Positions 18,465 through 27,470 are shown, counted from the first letter of the stretch. The stretch: DNA of 64,000 bases from Globicatella sulfidifaciens DSM 15739 (GCF_900167405.1 NZ_FUWO01000001.1:62001-126000), one strand, 5' to 3'. The notes: a model not told the origin generated them from the sequence alone. A program made the numbers and translations.

Positions 18465-19382
18465 CTATGGTAATTCATTGCCAGCACTCAAATAAATATC
18501 ATACCATTCTGGTCTAGATAACGCTACTTCGGTTCCGGCCGCCATCTTCGTAATTCTATCAGGGTTCATTGAACCAACAATGGGTTGCATATTAGCTGGA
18601 TGACGTAAAATCCAGGCCATGACCATTGCTTCAAATGACACACCTTTTTGCTCAGCATACATTCCTAAAGTGGTCGTTAATTTTTGGTATTTTGGATGGT
18701 TCATAAATAATCCTTGCCCTAAGTCCACTTGGAATGGTGACCACGGTTGAATCGTCATTTGTTGTAAACGACTGAACTCCAATAATCCGCCTGTATGATT
18801 AACTGATGGTTCATTTAACATATTGACATTGAATCCTTCATCGATGAGCGGTGTATGTGCCGGCCCAAATTGTAATTGATTCACATCGAGTGCTTGATCA
18901 ACGTAATGTTGTAATAATTCAATTTGAGCACGATTTTGATTACTTACTCCAAAATAACGGACCTTACCACTTTCATATAGATGATTGAACGCTTCAGCTA
19001 CTTCTAATGGTTCCATTAATGTATCAGGACGATGTAATAATAAAAAGTCCAAATAATCCGTATCAAGGCGTTTTAAAATGCCCTCTACTGATTCTAAAAT
19101 ATGTTCTTTCGAAAAGTCAAAATACCCTTTACGAATCCCCACTTTTGATTGTAAAATAATATCCTCACGTTTAATGCCGGCTGCTTTTAATCCTGTCGCA
19201 AATACTTCTTCCGATTGTCCTCCACCATAAATATCAGCATGGTCAAAGAAATTGATACCCGCTTCATAAGCAGCTTGAATGACCGAGGCCGCTTCTTTTG
19301 TAGATAAACTTGCCATACGCATACATCCATGAGCTAATTGACTTGCCTCTAATGATGATGAGCCGATTTTAATCTTTTTCAT
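18465..19382 (-). CDS. aldo/keto reductase (YdhF-like)
   Basis: 305 residues, (beta/alpha)8 barrel, NADPH-dependent. Tetrad residues are visible: Asp/Tyr in FDHADIYGGG (about 47-56), Lys in LQSKVGI and His in LLLHRPD. The C-terminal cofactor region PIVGSMNPDRI is typical of the E. coli YdhF group, for which no specific substrate is agreed. First gene of the unit with the HAD phosphatase, the 108-residue protein and the CsbD-type protein. Confidence 0.88.
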   Translation of the reverse strand: MKKIKIGSSSLEASQLAHGCMRMASLSTKEAASVIQAAYEAGINFFDHADIYGGGQSEEVFATGLKAAGIKREDIILQSKVGIRKGYFDFSKEHILESVEGILKRLDTDYLDFLLLHRPDTLMEPLEVAEAFNHLYESGKVRYFGVSNQNRAQIELLQHYVDQALDVNQLQFGPAHTPLIDEGFNVNMLNEPSVNHTGGLLEFSRLQQMTIQPWSPFQVDLGQGLFMNHPKYQKLTTTLGMYAEQKGVSFEAMVMAWILRHPANMQPIVGSMNPDRITKMAAGTEVALSRPEWYDIYLSAGNELP

Positions 19383-19496
19383 AAACTTGTCTCCTCAATT
19401 AATCTGATAATATTAGTTTAACACATCACTTTTTAAATATCTTTAAATTAGCGTGAAAATCATGCCAAAAAATTAGGTGAACTGATACAGAAATAT

Positions 19497-19760
19497 GAGG
19501 CTGGGCAAAATCTTTTTAAATTCTGTTCAGACATATCTATTTAATTCAAAGCGCAGTGGTTGAGTGGTCTCAAACTGCGTCTTAATGAGGTTAAAGATAA
19601 ATTTGGTAAACTCAATCAAGTTATTGTTATTAAATTAAAAGCGCAGTGGTTGAGTGGCCTCAACCTGCGTCTTTTGACTTGTTTGAGTCCTACTCAACTG
19701 TGCGGGGGTGGGCAGACGAAGCGAAAATCAACTGATTTTCTACTTCTTGCCCACTCCCTT
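19497..19760 (+). repeat. modular intergenic repeat, copy 4 (two A, one B)
   Basis: Plus orientation, opposite to the flanking genes. Head GAGGCTGGGCAA (19497), A hairpins at about 19550-19582 and 19640-19672 (90-bp period), linker, one B module. The B stem is GTGGGCA (19708-19714) with TGCCCAC (19748-19754), a perfect match. The outer ends GGGCAA and TTGCCC are also complementary. Confidence 0.9.
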
Positions 19761-19835
19761 CATTTTAGAACTAAACTCGCTGACAACAACTTACATTAAT
19801 CCTATATTTTATAAAAAGCCAAAAACAATTACCAA

Positions 19836-19890
19836 ACAAAAAAGAGCACGACGATATAGCAGTCTTTTGTGCTATACCGTCTTTGCTCTC
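19836..19890 (-). terminator. terminator of metNIQ
   Basis: Minus strand: AGAGC...GCTCT with inner GACG/CGTC and TATAGCA/TGCTATA arms, followed by TTTTTT. It lies about 110 bases after the metQ stop. Confidence 0.7.
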
Positions 19891-20002
19891 GTTAAATTGT
19901 TTAAGATAGCGGTCAATAATCTTACTTAAATATTTTCTGCCTTATTAAGAGATTCAGCATTCATAAGTAAGTATTAATGTATCTAAATTTTACTGACAAT
20001 AC

Positions 20003-20818
20003 TTATTCTGCTACTTCAAAAGCCGGAATTAAATGTCCTTCCTTAGATAAATCGTCAACGAAATCATAAACTTCTTGTGAAGTAAAAGCTTTAACTAATG
20101 CTTTAGTAGCATCAGAATCTTTGTCTTGTTCACGGACAACCACTTGTAAAGCAAAGGTATTCTCTGGATCTTTTTCTAACATTAAAGCATCACTTGTTTT
20201 TAATCCAATTTTCGCAATATATGTTGGATAGTTGAAAACTAAATCTACTCCATCTTCGTAAGCTGCAGTTAAGTTTAATAAATCAATTTCAGTAAATGTT
20301 AAATTCTTTGGATTTTCTTCAATGTCATCAAGCGTTGCGGTATGATCGGTTCCTTCTTTTAATTTGATAACATCATAAGAATCTAAAATTAATAATGCAC
20401 GTGCCATATTGGTTGCATCAGAAGGAATCGCAACTTCTGCTCCATCTTCAATGTCTTCAATCGATTGATACTCTGGCGCATAAAAACCTACAACTGGATT
20501 GTAAATTGTTTGCACCGCTACTAAATCAGCATCATTAGCCTCATTATACATTTCCATAAAAGGGGCATGTTGCGCAAAGTTTGCATCCACTTCATCATGG
20601 AATAAAGCTTCATTGTATTGGATATTGTCTGACACTTCGACTAATTCAAATTTATAAGGTGCCTCAATAACTTCTCCTACAATTTCGACAATATCAGTCA
20701 TCGGTGGTAAGTGAGAAGCAACTTTAATAACCACTTCATCCTCAGCCTTTACCGCTGGTAAATTAAATAAACTTAACGCACCCATTGTTGCTAAAAATAA
20801 TTTGAACTGTTTTTTCAT
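20003..20818 (-). CDS. metQ: MetQ/NlpA-family substrate-binding protein
   Basis: 271 residues. Binds methionine for the MetNI importer. The mature domain shows the NlpA features VIKVASHLPPMTDI, ANFAQHAPFMEMY, NYPTYIAKIGL. The signal peptide is MKKQFKLFLATMGALSLFN followed by LPAVKAED. It has no cysteine, so the usual lipobox is missing, and the VKA|ED sequence suits signal peptidase I instead. The protein may be secreted or held by the permease rather than lipid-anchored. Last gene of metNIQ, 14 bases after metI. Methionine specificity is inferred from the family. Confidence 0.85.
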   Translation of the reverse strand: MKKQFKLFLATMGALSLFNLPAVKAEDEVVIKVASHLPPMTDIVEIVGEVIEAPYKFELVEVSDNIQYNEALFHDEVDANFAQHAPFMEMYNEANDADLVAVQTIYNPVVGFYAPEYQSIEDIEDGAEVAIPSDATNMARALLILDSYDVIKLKEGTDHTATLDDIEENPKNLTFTEIDLLNLTAAYEDGVDLVFNYPTYIAKIGLKTSDALMLEKDPENTFALQVVVREQDKDSDATKALVKAFTSQEVYDFVDDLSKEGHLIPAFEVAE

Positions 20819-20832
20819 TTTTTATCCCCCTC

Positions 20833-21513
20833 TTAATTTGTACGCTTATCAAAATGTTTGGCTAATTTAAATCCAGCCCATTGAATTATTTGCACTAATA
20901 AAATCATGACTACAATCGCAATATACATAATATCAGTCTCATATCGTTGATAGCCATAACGAATCGCAAAATCTCCAATGCCACCACCACCAACTACTCC
21001 CATAATGGTTGAATACGAAAGAAAACTTACAAAAGCTGTCGTAAATCCAATCACTAGAGAACTCTTGGTTTCTGGTATTAAAAAATATCTTACTAATTGA
21101 AATGTCGTTGCTCCCATTGACCGTGCTGTCTCAATTATCTCTGGACCTAACTCCAATAATGATTGCTCGACAAAACGGGCATATAAAGCAACTGCAATTA
21201 ACATTAATGGAAACGAAGCTGCAATGGGATCACCTGTTGCGCGTCCATATACTTTTCTAACAATCGGTTGTAAAGCGACAACAAGTAACAGAAATGGAAA
21301 CGAACGGACAATATTAACAAAAGCATTTAATATATTATTGATTAATTGATTTTCGAGTGGTTTACGTTTGGCAGTTAAATAAAGATAAATCCCCAAAGGT
21401 AAGCCTAAGACGATGGCTGCAGCACAAGCTAACAACATCATCGTTCCCGTCTCAAATAACGACTCAATAAGTTTCGGTAAATATTTCGTCATTCTCGCTA
21501 AAAATTCATCCAT
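20833..21513 (-). CDS. metI: methionine ABC transporter permease MetI
   Basis: 226 residues with five to six membrane helices. The EAA loop that contacts MetN is ELGPEIIETARSMGATTFQLVRYFLIPE (about 120-147; only the fragments matter: E-T-A-R-SMGA). Other conserved segments are NIVRSFPFLLLVVAL and VGGGGIGDFAIRYGYQRY near the C-terminus, characteristic of MetI. The start overlaps the metN stop by eight bases. Confidence 0.9.
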   Translation of the reverse strand: MDEFLARMTKYLPKLIESLFETGTMMLLACAAAIVLGLPLGIYLYLTAKRKPLENQLINNILNAFVNIVRSFPFLLLVVALQPIVRKVYGRATGDPIAASFPLMLIAVALYARFVEQSLLELGPEIIETARSMGATTFQLVRYFLIPETKSSLVIGFTTAFVSFLSYSTIMGVVGGGGIGDFAIRYGYQRYETDIMYIAIVVMILLVQIIQWAGFKLAKHFDKRTN

Positions 21514-22243
21514 CTGCTAACACCTCTTTAACATATTGTGAATAGTTGGAATGAGGTGAAACTTCATTGTTCGGTTGATTTTCAATAATTTCTATCAATC
21601 GTCCCTTTTCCATGATACCAATACGTTGACAAATCGACTTCATGATGGATAATTGATGCGTCACTAAGACCATCGTAATGGCATATAGTTGATTAATGTC
21701 TTTTAAAATACGCACAATTTCCTGAGCCGTCATTTCATCCAACGCACTGGTAGGTTCATCAAGTAAAATTATTTTAGGATTAATGATTAAGGCTCTAGCA
21801 ATTCCTACTCGTTGCTTTTGCCCACCTGACAATTGACTTGGATAATGATGTCTTTTATCACTAAGCCCCACCGCTTCCAACACCTGATCGATGGTCAAAG
21901 GGTTGTCAAAAGCGTGAAGTTTTAATGGTAATAAAATATTTTCTTCTACTGTTAAATTATCCAGCAAATTGAATTGTTGAAAGACCATAGCGATATCTTT
22001 ACGCACCGTACGCAGTGAGGCCTCTGATAACTGATTAATCCGATTACCATCGACCATCACTTGCCCTTCATCCGGTTGTAATAATCCATTAATAAATCGA
22101 AGCACAGTTGATTTACCTGCACCACTTTGCCCGATTAAACCAAAGATTTCGGATTGATTAATCGTTAAATTTAAATCAGACACCGCTGTAAGGGTCCTGT
22201 GGTTCGTATTAAAACGTTTCGTAACACCCTCAAATTGAATCAA
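21506..22243 (-). CDS. metN: methionine ABC transporter ATP-binding protein MetN (short form)
   Basis: 245 residues. Walker A GQSGAGKST (about 38-46), Q-loop MVFQQFNLL, signature LSGGQKQRVGIA, Walker B IILLDEP, and VLVTHQ. The D-loop SALD and KDINQLYAITMVLVTHQ fit the MetN group. Typical MetN is about 340 residues with a C-terminal NIL domain that binds methionine and inhibits uptake; this protein ends after the nucleotide-binding domain, so that domain is missing. First gene of metNIQ. Confidence 0.88.
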   Translation of the reverse strand: MIQFEGVTKRFNTNHRTLTAVSDLNLTINQSEIFGLIGQSGAGKSTVLRFINGLLQPDEGQVMVDGNRINQLSEASLRTVRKDIAMVFQQFNLLDNLTVEENILLPLKLHAFDNPLTIDQVLEAVGLSDKRHHYPSQLSGGQKQRVGIARALIINPKIILLDEPTSALDEMTAQEIVRILKDINQLYAITMVLVTHQLSIMKSICQRIGIMEKGRLIEIIENQPNNEVSPHSNYSQYVKEVLADG

Positions 22244-22288
22244 TTAATCACCCTATTTCTTTATTTTGAATTAGCTAACTCATTTGTT

Positions 22289-22317
22289 ATTATAGCCCAT
22301 TTATAACTAAAATACAA
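22289..22317 (-). promoter_or_regulatory. promoter of metNIQ
   Basis: Minus strand TTGTAT (22317-22312), a 17-base spacer, TATAAT (22294-22289). The predicted start leaves a leader of about 40 bases, too short for a SAM or T-box riboswitch. Confidence 0.6.
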
Positions 22318-22668
22318 ACTAGAAATATAACAGATTATAGTAAAAATAAAACAGAATGATTTGTGAAGCAATTCTTAAAATAAAACGTTTATCTAACTTA
22401 TACATAGCGATTATGATTAAACTAAAATTCGTGAATTCAAAAGAGTTTGTAAACAGAACGTGGTCATCATTGATACAAATAACACAAGAGATTAACAAGT
22501 AGCCACTGTTGTTTATTTCGTCTTAATCCCCACTGTTTACTCCAACTCAAAATAACCTGTCGCTTGCTACAAAAGATAACTTCACAGACGCGGCCAACCA
22601 ACATCTATTGAGTATCAATAACTAACACCTTCACTCAATGATACTTCTAGATGGCTTGCTTTTGACGA
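22318..22668. other. intergenic stretch without recognisable features
   Basis: About 350 A/T-rich bases between the metNIQ promoter and the esterase stop. No gene with a ribosome binding site is seen. A weak inverted repeat (AGTATCA/TGATACT near 22605-22650) lacks a T-run. Confidence 0.5.
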
Positions 22669-23412
22669 TTATTCAGCTATTAATTGTTGAATTACTGGCT
22701 CAATCACTTGATTCCAATAATCCCAATTATGATCACCTTCTGCTTCATAAAAGTTAACTGTTGAACATTTTTGCTTTAACCAGTGGTAGAAGTTTTTGTT
22801 ATCTTGATAAAAATCGTCTTCTCTACCACAATATAATTCTATTTTAGGCCATTGTTTAACACGCTTTGCCAAGACGCACAAATCTAACTCTTGTTCAATT
22901 TCACTAGGTGTTTTACGAATAAAAATATTTTTGAGTGTTGGTGGTAGTTGGTGATAATCTTGATAATCAAGATCGTCCATCCCTTTCGCAATAATACGAC
23001 TCGACATACCCGTAATTTTACTAAAGATATGCGCGTATAAAAATCCTAATCGTAAAGCTCCATAACCTCCCATCGATAAACCAGCTATCCAGGTATCTTC
23101 TCGCTTATCCGATAGATTGAATAGTTGCCTAGTTTCAGCAACTAGGTCTTCAGCTACCATCTTACCGTATGATTCTGCATCACTAAAATCAACATAAAAA
23201 CTATTTTCACCATTGGGAAAAATGATTGCGATATGATATTTTTCTGCTAACTCAAGCACTCGCGTGCGCTTAATCCAATCATCATGACTCCCACTCCAGC
23301 CATGAAGAAGATATAAAGTTGGTAATGAATGTTGAGTAGTGGGTATCATCGCATTGTAATAAACCTGTCTATTTAAGTTTTTAGAAAAGAAACTCGCTTG
23401 AACTAACGTCAT
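22669..23412 (-). CDS. alpha/beta-hydrolase esterase (tributyrin esterase / FrmB-like)
   Basis: 247 residues. Serine esterase of the esterase D group. Oxyanion region LLHGWSGSHDDW at about residue 35, the nucleophile elbow GLSMGGYGAL (Ser about 118), a C-terminal Asp (GREDDF) and the catalytic His in EGDHNWDYW. Resembles EstA of lactococci and streptococci, which hydrolyses short-chain esters, and the S-formylglutathione hydrolases; no adjacent formaldehyde genes support the latter. Probably monocistronic: a terminator lies upstream at 23482-23511. Confidence 0.85.
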   Translation of the reverse strand: MTLVQASFFSKNLNRQVYYNAMIPTTQHSLPTLYLLHGWSGSHDDWIKRTRVLELAEKYHIAIIFPNGENSFYVDFSDAESYGKMVAEDLVAETRQLFNLSDKREDTWIAGLSMGGYGALRLGFLYAHIFSKITGMSSRIIAKGMDDLDYQDYHQLPPTLKNIFIRKTPSEIEQELDLCVLAKRVKQWPKIELYCGREDDFYQDNKNFYHWLKQKCSTVNFYEAEGDHNWDYWNQVIEPVIQQLIAE

Positions 23413-23481
23413 AAAATAACCCCTTTCAAAAGTTGTAATTCTGTTCCACTCTATTTTATAAAATCTCTCGTTAAATAGATA

Positions 23482-23511
23482 GAAAAAGAGTCGACCTAGG
23501 GGATCGACTCT
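23482..23511 (-). terminator. terminator of the lacI-GH31 unit
   Basis: Minus strand stem AGAGTCGA/TCGACTCT followed by TTTTTC. It lies after the 82-residue membrane fragment and before the esterase. Confidence 0.8.
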
Positions 23512-23574
23512 GGTAGTTTGCTACAACTTGTTATCACTATCGCTTGGCTTAACCTCTTCAATTTCGATAGAATT

Positions 23575-23823
23575 CTAAATATTTGTTAGGAGTTTGGCAT
23601 TAAATTTCGCTAAAATAACGAAGCCAATTAAAACAAAAATAGAAAGCGAAATATAGAACCCTAAATAAGTCGTTACTGAAAGAAATAAGCATAAAAAATT
23701 AATGAAAAGTAGAAATACTACTTTCAAAGGAAAATTTGTCATCAAGAAAAGAGAGACGCTCAATAAATCCTTATTCTCAAGTTGTAACTTTCCATTGGTT
23801 AATGGCATTAAAAGGATAAACAT
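23575..23823 (-). pseudogene. small membrane protein fragment, possibly C-terminus of a DUF624 (YesL-like) protein
   Basis: 82 residues with two strong hydrophobic helices. There is no ribosome binding site before the ATG at 23823, and an in-frame TGA lies ten codons upstream. The pattern DLLSVSLFLMTNFPLKVVFL followed by two helices resembles the C-terminal part of DUF624/YesL membrane proteins, which are commonly neighbours of glycoside hydrolase genes; the adjacent GH31 fits. I read it as a remnant, but a small expressed membrane peptide cannot be excluded. Confidence 0.4.
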
Positions 23824-23867
23824 AACTTGAATAAAGTTTTTGATTATAAGTCAAATCTTTTTAGTTT

Positions 23868-26144
23868 TTATGAATTTAAAATATAAATTAATTCAAACAC
23901 TGCTGCTTTTAAATCTTCTGAATCGATGGATTGAATAATTGATAAGTATTGTAAGTCTGATTTATTCTCATGGAATTTAAACCATAATTTTTCTTTATCC
24001 CAATACTTTACTTGGGCTTGGTTCAAGATTTCAAATAGACGTTTCTCAATATCTTGCTTCTCAATTTTCTCAAAGCCTAACAGTTCAATTTTTGCTGAAT
24101 CTGTCATTGAAACAGTCACCGTATTCAGTTGTTCATCTGCTATCGCTGGATAACCTTCAACTTCAAATGCCTCTGTTGCTGAGAATACTAAATGATGTTG
24201 ACGCCCTTCAGGTAAAATGTTTTCTGGATCATCAATCGTTAAACTTAAAACACCATCTTCCACCACAACAGTTGTAACAGCACGGTGATGATCTACTTCT
24301 TCAATAAGTTCAAATTGATTATTTGGTCCTGGGTAGATTTTCCAAGTAATATCCGTAGGTAAATCATTGCGCATATTCTCAACCGGTTCTAAATCCATTG
24401 GTATAATAGCCCCTGCTTTCGCAAACACTGGCATTTCAGACAATCCACGGTAAATATCTAATGAAGCGCCACCTTTATATCTTAAGTTTGTATGAACATC
24501 GTACCATTCACCTTCAGGGAAATAGATTTTTTCCTTACTCATTTTGACATCAGGTAATAATTTAGATGTAATAGGTAACACTAACAATTCTGTCCCAAAA
24601 TAGTATTCATTGTCATATTGATAAACTTCAAGATTATCAGATTCCTCATAATACAATGGTCGAATTAAAGGAATGCCCTCTTCAGCCGTTAATACATTAA
24701 ATGTATAGAGGTAGGGTAATAATTCATGACGTTTTCTTAAATAATCCGCAATAATCATCTCTTCCATTAATGGATAACTCCAAGGCTCTTTACCCGTAAA
24801 TAGACTGTTTGAACTATGAAGACGATTAATGGGACTGAACACGCCATACTGTACCCAACGCACCATCAATTCATCATCACGGTAACCATTCATATGCCCA
24901 CCAATGTCATGGCTCCACCAAGTATAGCCAATATTGGTTGCTGTTGAAGTCATATACGGTTGAAACTGTAATGAATCCCAAGTAATAAACGAATCGCCTG
25001 AAAATCCTATTGGATAACGATGACTACCAGGTCCTGCATAGCGCGATAGAATTAACGGTTCTTTTCCTCGATCTTCCATATCTTTAAAATGATAATGATT
25101 CAATAGTAATAACGGATCTAAACCATTTATTTCAGTTCCTTGTTGCCAATCAATCCAGAAGAAATCAACGCCTTGCTCTTCTAATGGATGCATCACATCT
25201 TTAAAGTATGCCTCTCTAAACGCCTCATCTGTAAAATCAAAAATAGCCGGTTCTTCAATCTCGGTATTTAATTTTAATCTTTTAGCAACAGCGGGATAAC
25301 AATCTTCATAAGCGCGTATCCCATCAGCCGGATGAAGATTAATGGAAATGGCTAGCCCTTCATCATGAAGCCACTTTAAGAATCGTTCGGGATTTGGGAA
25401 ATAGTCTTTATTCCAAGTATAGCCTGTCCAAGAACTGCCAAAGCGTTCCGGAATTTGTGTCAAATGCCAATCCATGTCAATGACGGCCACAGATAATGGA
25501 ATATTCTTCGCTTTAAAAGTCTCGACCAATTCTTTGTAAGATTCTTCAGTATACTTCCAATAACGACTCCACCAGTTTCCTAATGCATAACGTGGTAATT
25601 TTGGTGAGAAACCTGTTAATTTAAAGTAGGTTTGCAGACCTTGATTATAATCATGCCCAAATGCCAACGCATAAATATCAATCGAGTCAAAATCCCTACG
25701 AACAATATCCCCCACTTCATTAATAAATTGTGAGTTGGAATCATCTAAAATGGTAAATCCTTTAAAACTCATTACGCCGTCTTCTAAAGGTATCGCACCA
25801 TCCACTTCGTCTAAAGTACGGGTTGTGCCTTTTAAATTAATAAATTCATCGCCATAATACCAACGATTGCCATGTGGGTAGAAAGCAAAATTAAAATCGA
25901 TGTATAAACTTTTCTTAGAGAATGGCTGTTCTTTTTGGTAATAAAGATGGAATTTAGGTGAGTAAATTTCCAAAATCTCCTCAGTTTCAACTACATCATA
26001 TTCAATCTTCTCTATCTGTTCGATTTCACGATTAATCACACTTTGAGTTTTTGAATCTACAAACGTTCCTGTTTCTGAAAATTCTAAACGGACAACTTCA
26101 TTACTTAATAATGAAATACGATATTTTTCGCCAATAAATTGCAT
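23868..26144 (-). CDS. GH31 alpha-glucosidase / alpha-glycosidase
   Basis: 758 residues. Catalytic nucleophile motif DFFWIDWQQG (about residue 330) and acid/base GFSGDSFITWD (about 393); the N-terminal galactose-mutarotase-like domain and the C-terminal beta domains are present. No signal peptide, so the enzyme acts on imported oligosaccharides. The substrate (maltooligosaccharide, isomaltose, alpha-xyloside or sulfoquinovoside) cannot be read from the motifs. The frame is open to 26171, but TAGGAGGT sits six bases before the ATG at 26144. That site overlaps the lacI stop, so the pair is coupled. Confidence 0.88.
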   Translation of the reverse strand: MQFIGEKYRISLLSNEVVRLEFSETGTFVDSKTQSVINREIEQIEKIEYDVVETEEILEIYSPKFHLYYQKEQPFSKKSLYIDFNFAFYPHGNRWYYGDEFINLKGTTRTLDEVDGAIPLEDGVMSFKGFTILDDSNSQFINEVGDIVRRDFDSIDIYALAFGHDYNQGLQTYFKLTGFSPKLPRYALGNWWSRYWKYTEESYKELVETFKAKNIPLSVAVIDMDWHLTQIPERFGSSWTGYTWNKDYFPNPERFLKWLHDEGLAISINLHPADGIRAYEDCYPAVAKRLKLNTEIEEPAIFDFTDEAFREAYFKDVMHPLEEQGVDFFWIDWQQGTEINGLDPLLLLNHYHFKDMEDRGKEPLILSRYAGPGSHRYPIGFSGDSFITWDSLQFQPYMTSTATNIGYTWWSHDIGGHMNGYRDDELMVRWVQYGVFSPINRLHSSNSLFTGKEPWSYPLMEEMIIADYLRKRHELLPYLYTFNVLTAEEGIPLIRPLYYEESDNLEVYQYDNEYYFGTELLVLPITSKLLPDVKMSKEKIYFPEGEWYDVHTNLRYKGGASLDIYRGLSEMPVFAKAGAIIPMDLEPVENMRNDLPTDITWKIYPGPNNQFELIEEVDHHRAVTTVVVEDGVLSLTIDDPENILPEGRQHHLVFSATEAFEVEGYPAIADEQLNTVTVSMTDSAKIELLGFEKIEKQDIEKRLFEILNQAQVKYWDKEKLWFKFHENKSDLQYLSIIQSIDSEDLKAAVFELIYILNS

Positions 26145-26154
26145 TTTCAACCTC

Positions 26155-27180
26155 CTACATTTGTTTAACACTTTCTCTTACTTCTAATTCGCCATCCATA
26201 ATAATGGTCTGTTGAATATTTTCTTTCGGTGTGCCTTTGATAGGCACCATAATTTGCCCAAGGGCGACCTCGCCTTTTACATTTTGAAAAAGATTCATCG
26301 TTGTTAACTTAGGTGAGATCAGTTCTGAAAATTGAATATTATCAAAACTAATGACCGAACAATCATCCGGTACAGAAAAGCCTTGTTCTTTTAATTGAGA
26401 AATTAGCTGAATTGCTAGTAAATCAGCTGTCACAATAATCGCAGAATAGTGATTGATATTCTCAATTACTTGGTCCAATTGATCATTATAAAAGACAAGC
26501 TTAGAATCAAACCCTAAATCATGTGCGACTAGGCCATCTCGATAACCTGCTAAACGTTCCTGAATAACACCATGTTCCTTTAAATTGACACGATAAGTTA
26601 GGAATGCAATGTCACGATGTCCTCTGTCTACTAAATGACTGACTAAATCATGTGCTATTTTTTTATCATCAGAACGTACAAAATAGAGATTTTCTTTATC
26701 CTTAAATTCTTTTAGTTTAATTTCATCATAATAGGTATCGATAAAGGTAATGGGTTCTTGAATAATTTCCATAGCCTCGAGCATGGTCTGCTGTTTAAAC
26801 CCCACTCCTATAAACCCACTAAATTGCCAATTATTTCTGATGACCCCAATATCGTCCACTGAGTTAATAGTTTGAATTAAAACAAAATAATTTTCTTTAC
26901 GACTAATTGTTTCGATTCCTTCTAACAACTGTCCGGCAAAAGGATCGTTAAAATTGTAAATTTCTTGCTCAGTATAAAATAACAAGCCGATTAATTTAGA
27001 AGATGAATTGACTAATGCTTTTGCATTCATATTCGGAGTATAGTTATATTCTTTAATAATGTTATTAATCTTATCAATTGTCTCTTGAGACACTTTATTC
27101 GTGCGGTTATTCATGACATTTGAAACGGTCGTCATACTCACATTCGCTAATTTCGCTATTTCTTTGATGGTGATCTTCAC
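26155..27180 (-). CDS. LacI/GalR-family transcriptional regulator
   Basis: 341 residues. N-terminal helix-turn-helix (TIKEIAKLANVSMTTVSNVM) with the hinge helix YTPNMNAKALV, then the periplasmic-binding-protein-like sugar domain (GYRDGLVAHDLG, VPDDCSVISFDNIQFSE). First gene of the operon with GH31. Several near-copies of GTTTAACGTTAAAC upstream are likely autoregulatory operators. The effector is unknown; a sugar that the GH31 enzyme handles is the simplest guess. Confidence 0.9.
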   Translation of the reverse strand: MKITIKEIAKLANVSMTTVSNVMNNRTNKVSQETIDKINNIIKEYNYTPNMNAKALVNSSSKLIGLLFYTEQEIYNFNDPFAGQLLEGIETISRKENYFVLIQTINSVDDIGVIRNNWQFSGFIGVGFKQQTMLEAMEIIQEPITFIDTYYDEIKLKEFKDKENLYFVRSDDKKIAHDLVSHLVDRGHRDIAFLTYRVNLKEHGVIQERLAGYRDGLVAHDLGFDSKLVFYNDQLDQVIENINHYSAIIVTADLLAIQLISQLKEQGFSVPDDCSVISFDNIQFSELISPKLTTMNLFQNVKGEVALGQIMVPIKGTPKENIQQTIIMDGELEVRESVKQM

Positions 27181-27205
27181 TTTGTCACACCCTTTCTAAA
27201 TTTCT

Positions 27206-27331
27206 CAGGTTGAACGTAAAACCTTCGCTGATAAAAGATGGGAGTTGACCAAAAGCAGAAAATGAATGCATTTTGCTTCGTACATCCCTTCCAAGTTTTC
27301 AAGTTGAACGTTAAACCTTTTGCTATAAAAT
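27206..27331. repeat. imperfect 32-bp direct repeats flanking a lone B module
   Basis: 27206-27237 and 27300-27331 are near-identical (CAGGTTGAACGTAAAACC against CAAGTTGAACGTTAAACC, then CTGATAAAAG against CTATAAAAT). Each holds a relative of the palindrome at 27370: GTTGAACGTAAAAC (27209-27222) and GTTGAACGTTAAAC (27303-27316). They bracket the B-module remnant at 27238-27292. Confidence 0.8.
27238..27292 (-). repeat. solo B module, copy 5
   Basis: GATGGGAGTTGACC, AGCAGAAAATGAATGCATTTT, GCTTCGTACATCCC: the B hairpin only, without head or A module. It lies in the leader between the lacI promoter and the lacI start. Confidence 0.65.
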
Positions 27332-27369
27332 ATAGCACTTAATAAATATTAAGCACTTTTACGTTTTTA

Positions 27370-27383
27370 GTTTAACGTTAAAC
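27370..27383. promoter_or_regulatory. LacI-family operator
   Basis: Perfect 14-bp palindrome GTTTAACGTTAAAC just downstream of the -10 box. Further half-copies (AACGTTAAC, TGTTAACGG) extend to 27410, and two variants lie at 27303 and 27209. Confidence 0.7.
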
Positions 27384-27399
27384 GTTAACTTTCAATTAC

Positions 27400-27428
27400 A
27401 TGTTAACGGTTTCTTTTTGTTTTGTCAA
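27400..27428 (-). promoter_or_regulatory. promoter of lacI-GH31
   Basis: Minus strand TTGACA (27428-27423), a 17-base spacer and TAACAT (27405-27400). The -10 box overlaps operator-like sequence, as expected for autorepression. The leader is about 210 bases. Confidence 0.65.
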
Positions 27429-27470
27429 TAGTTTTTTTGATTAATTTGAAAGACTTTCCGAATTTAATAA

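Noticed and set aside
22244-22668. SAM or T-box riboswitch in front of metNIQ
   Set aside because: The promoter at 22289-22317 leaves only about 40 bases before the start codon, and no S-box or T-box motif is present in the region.
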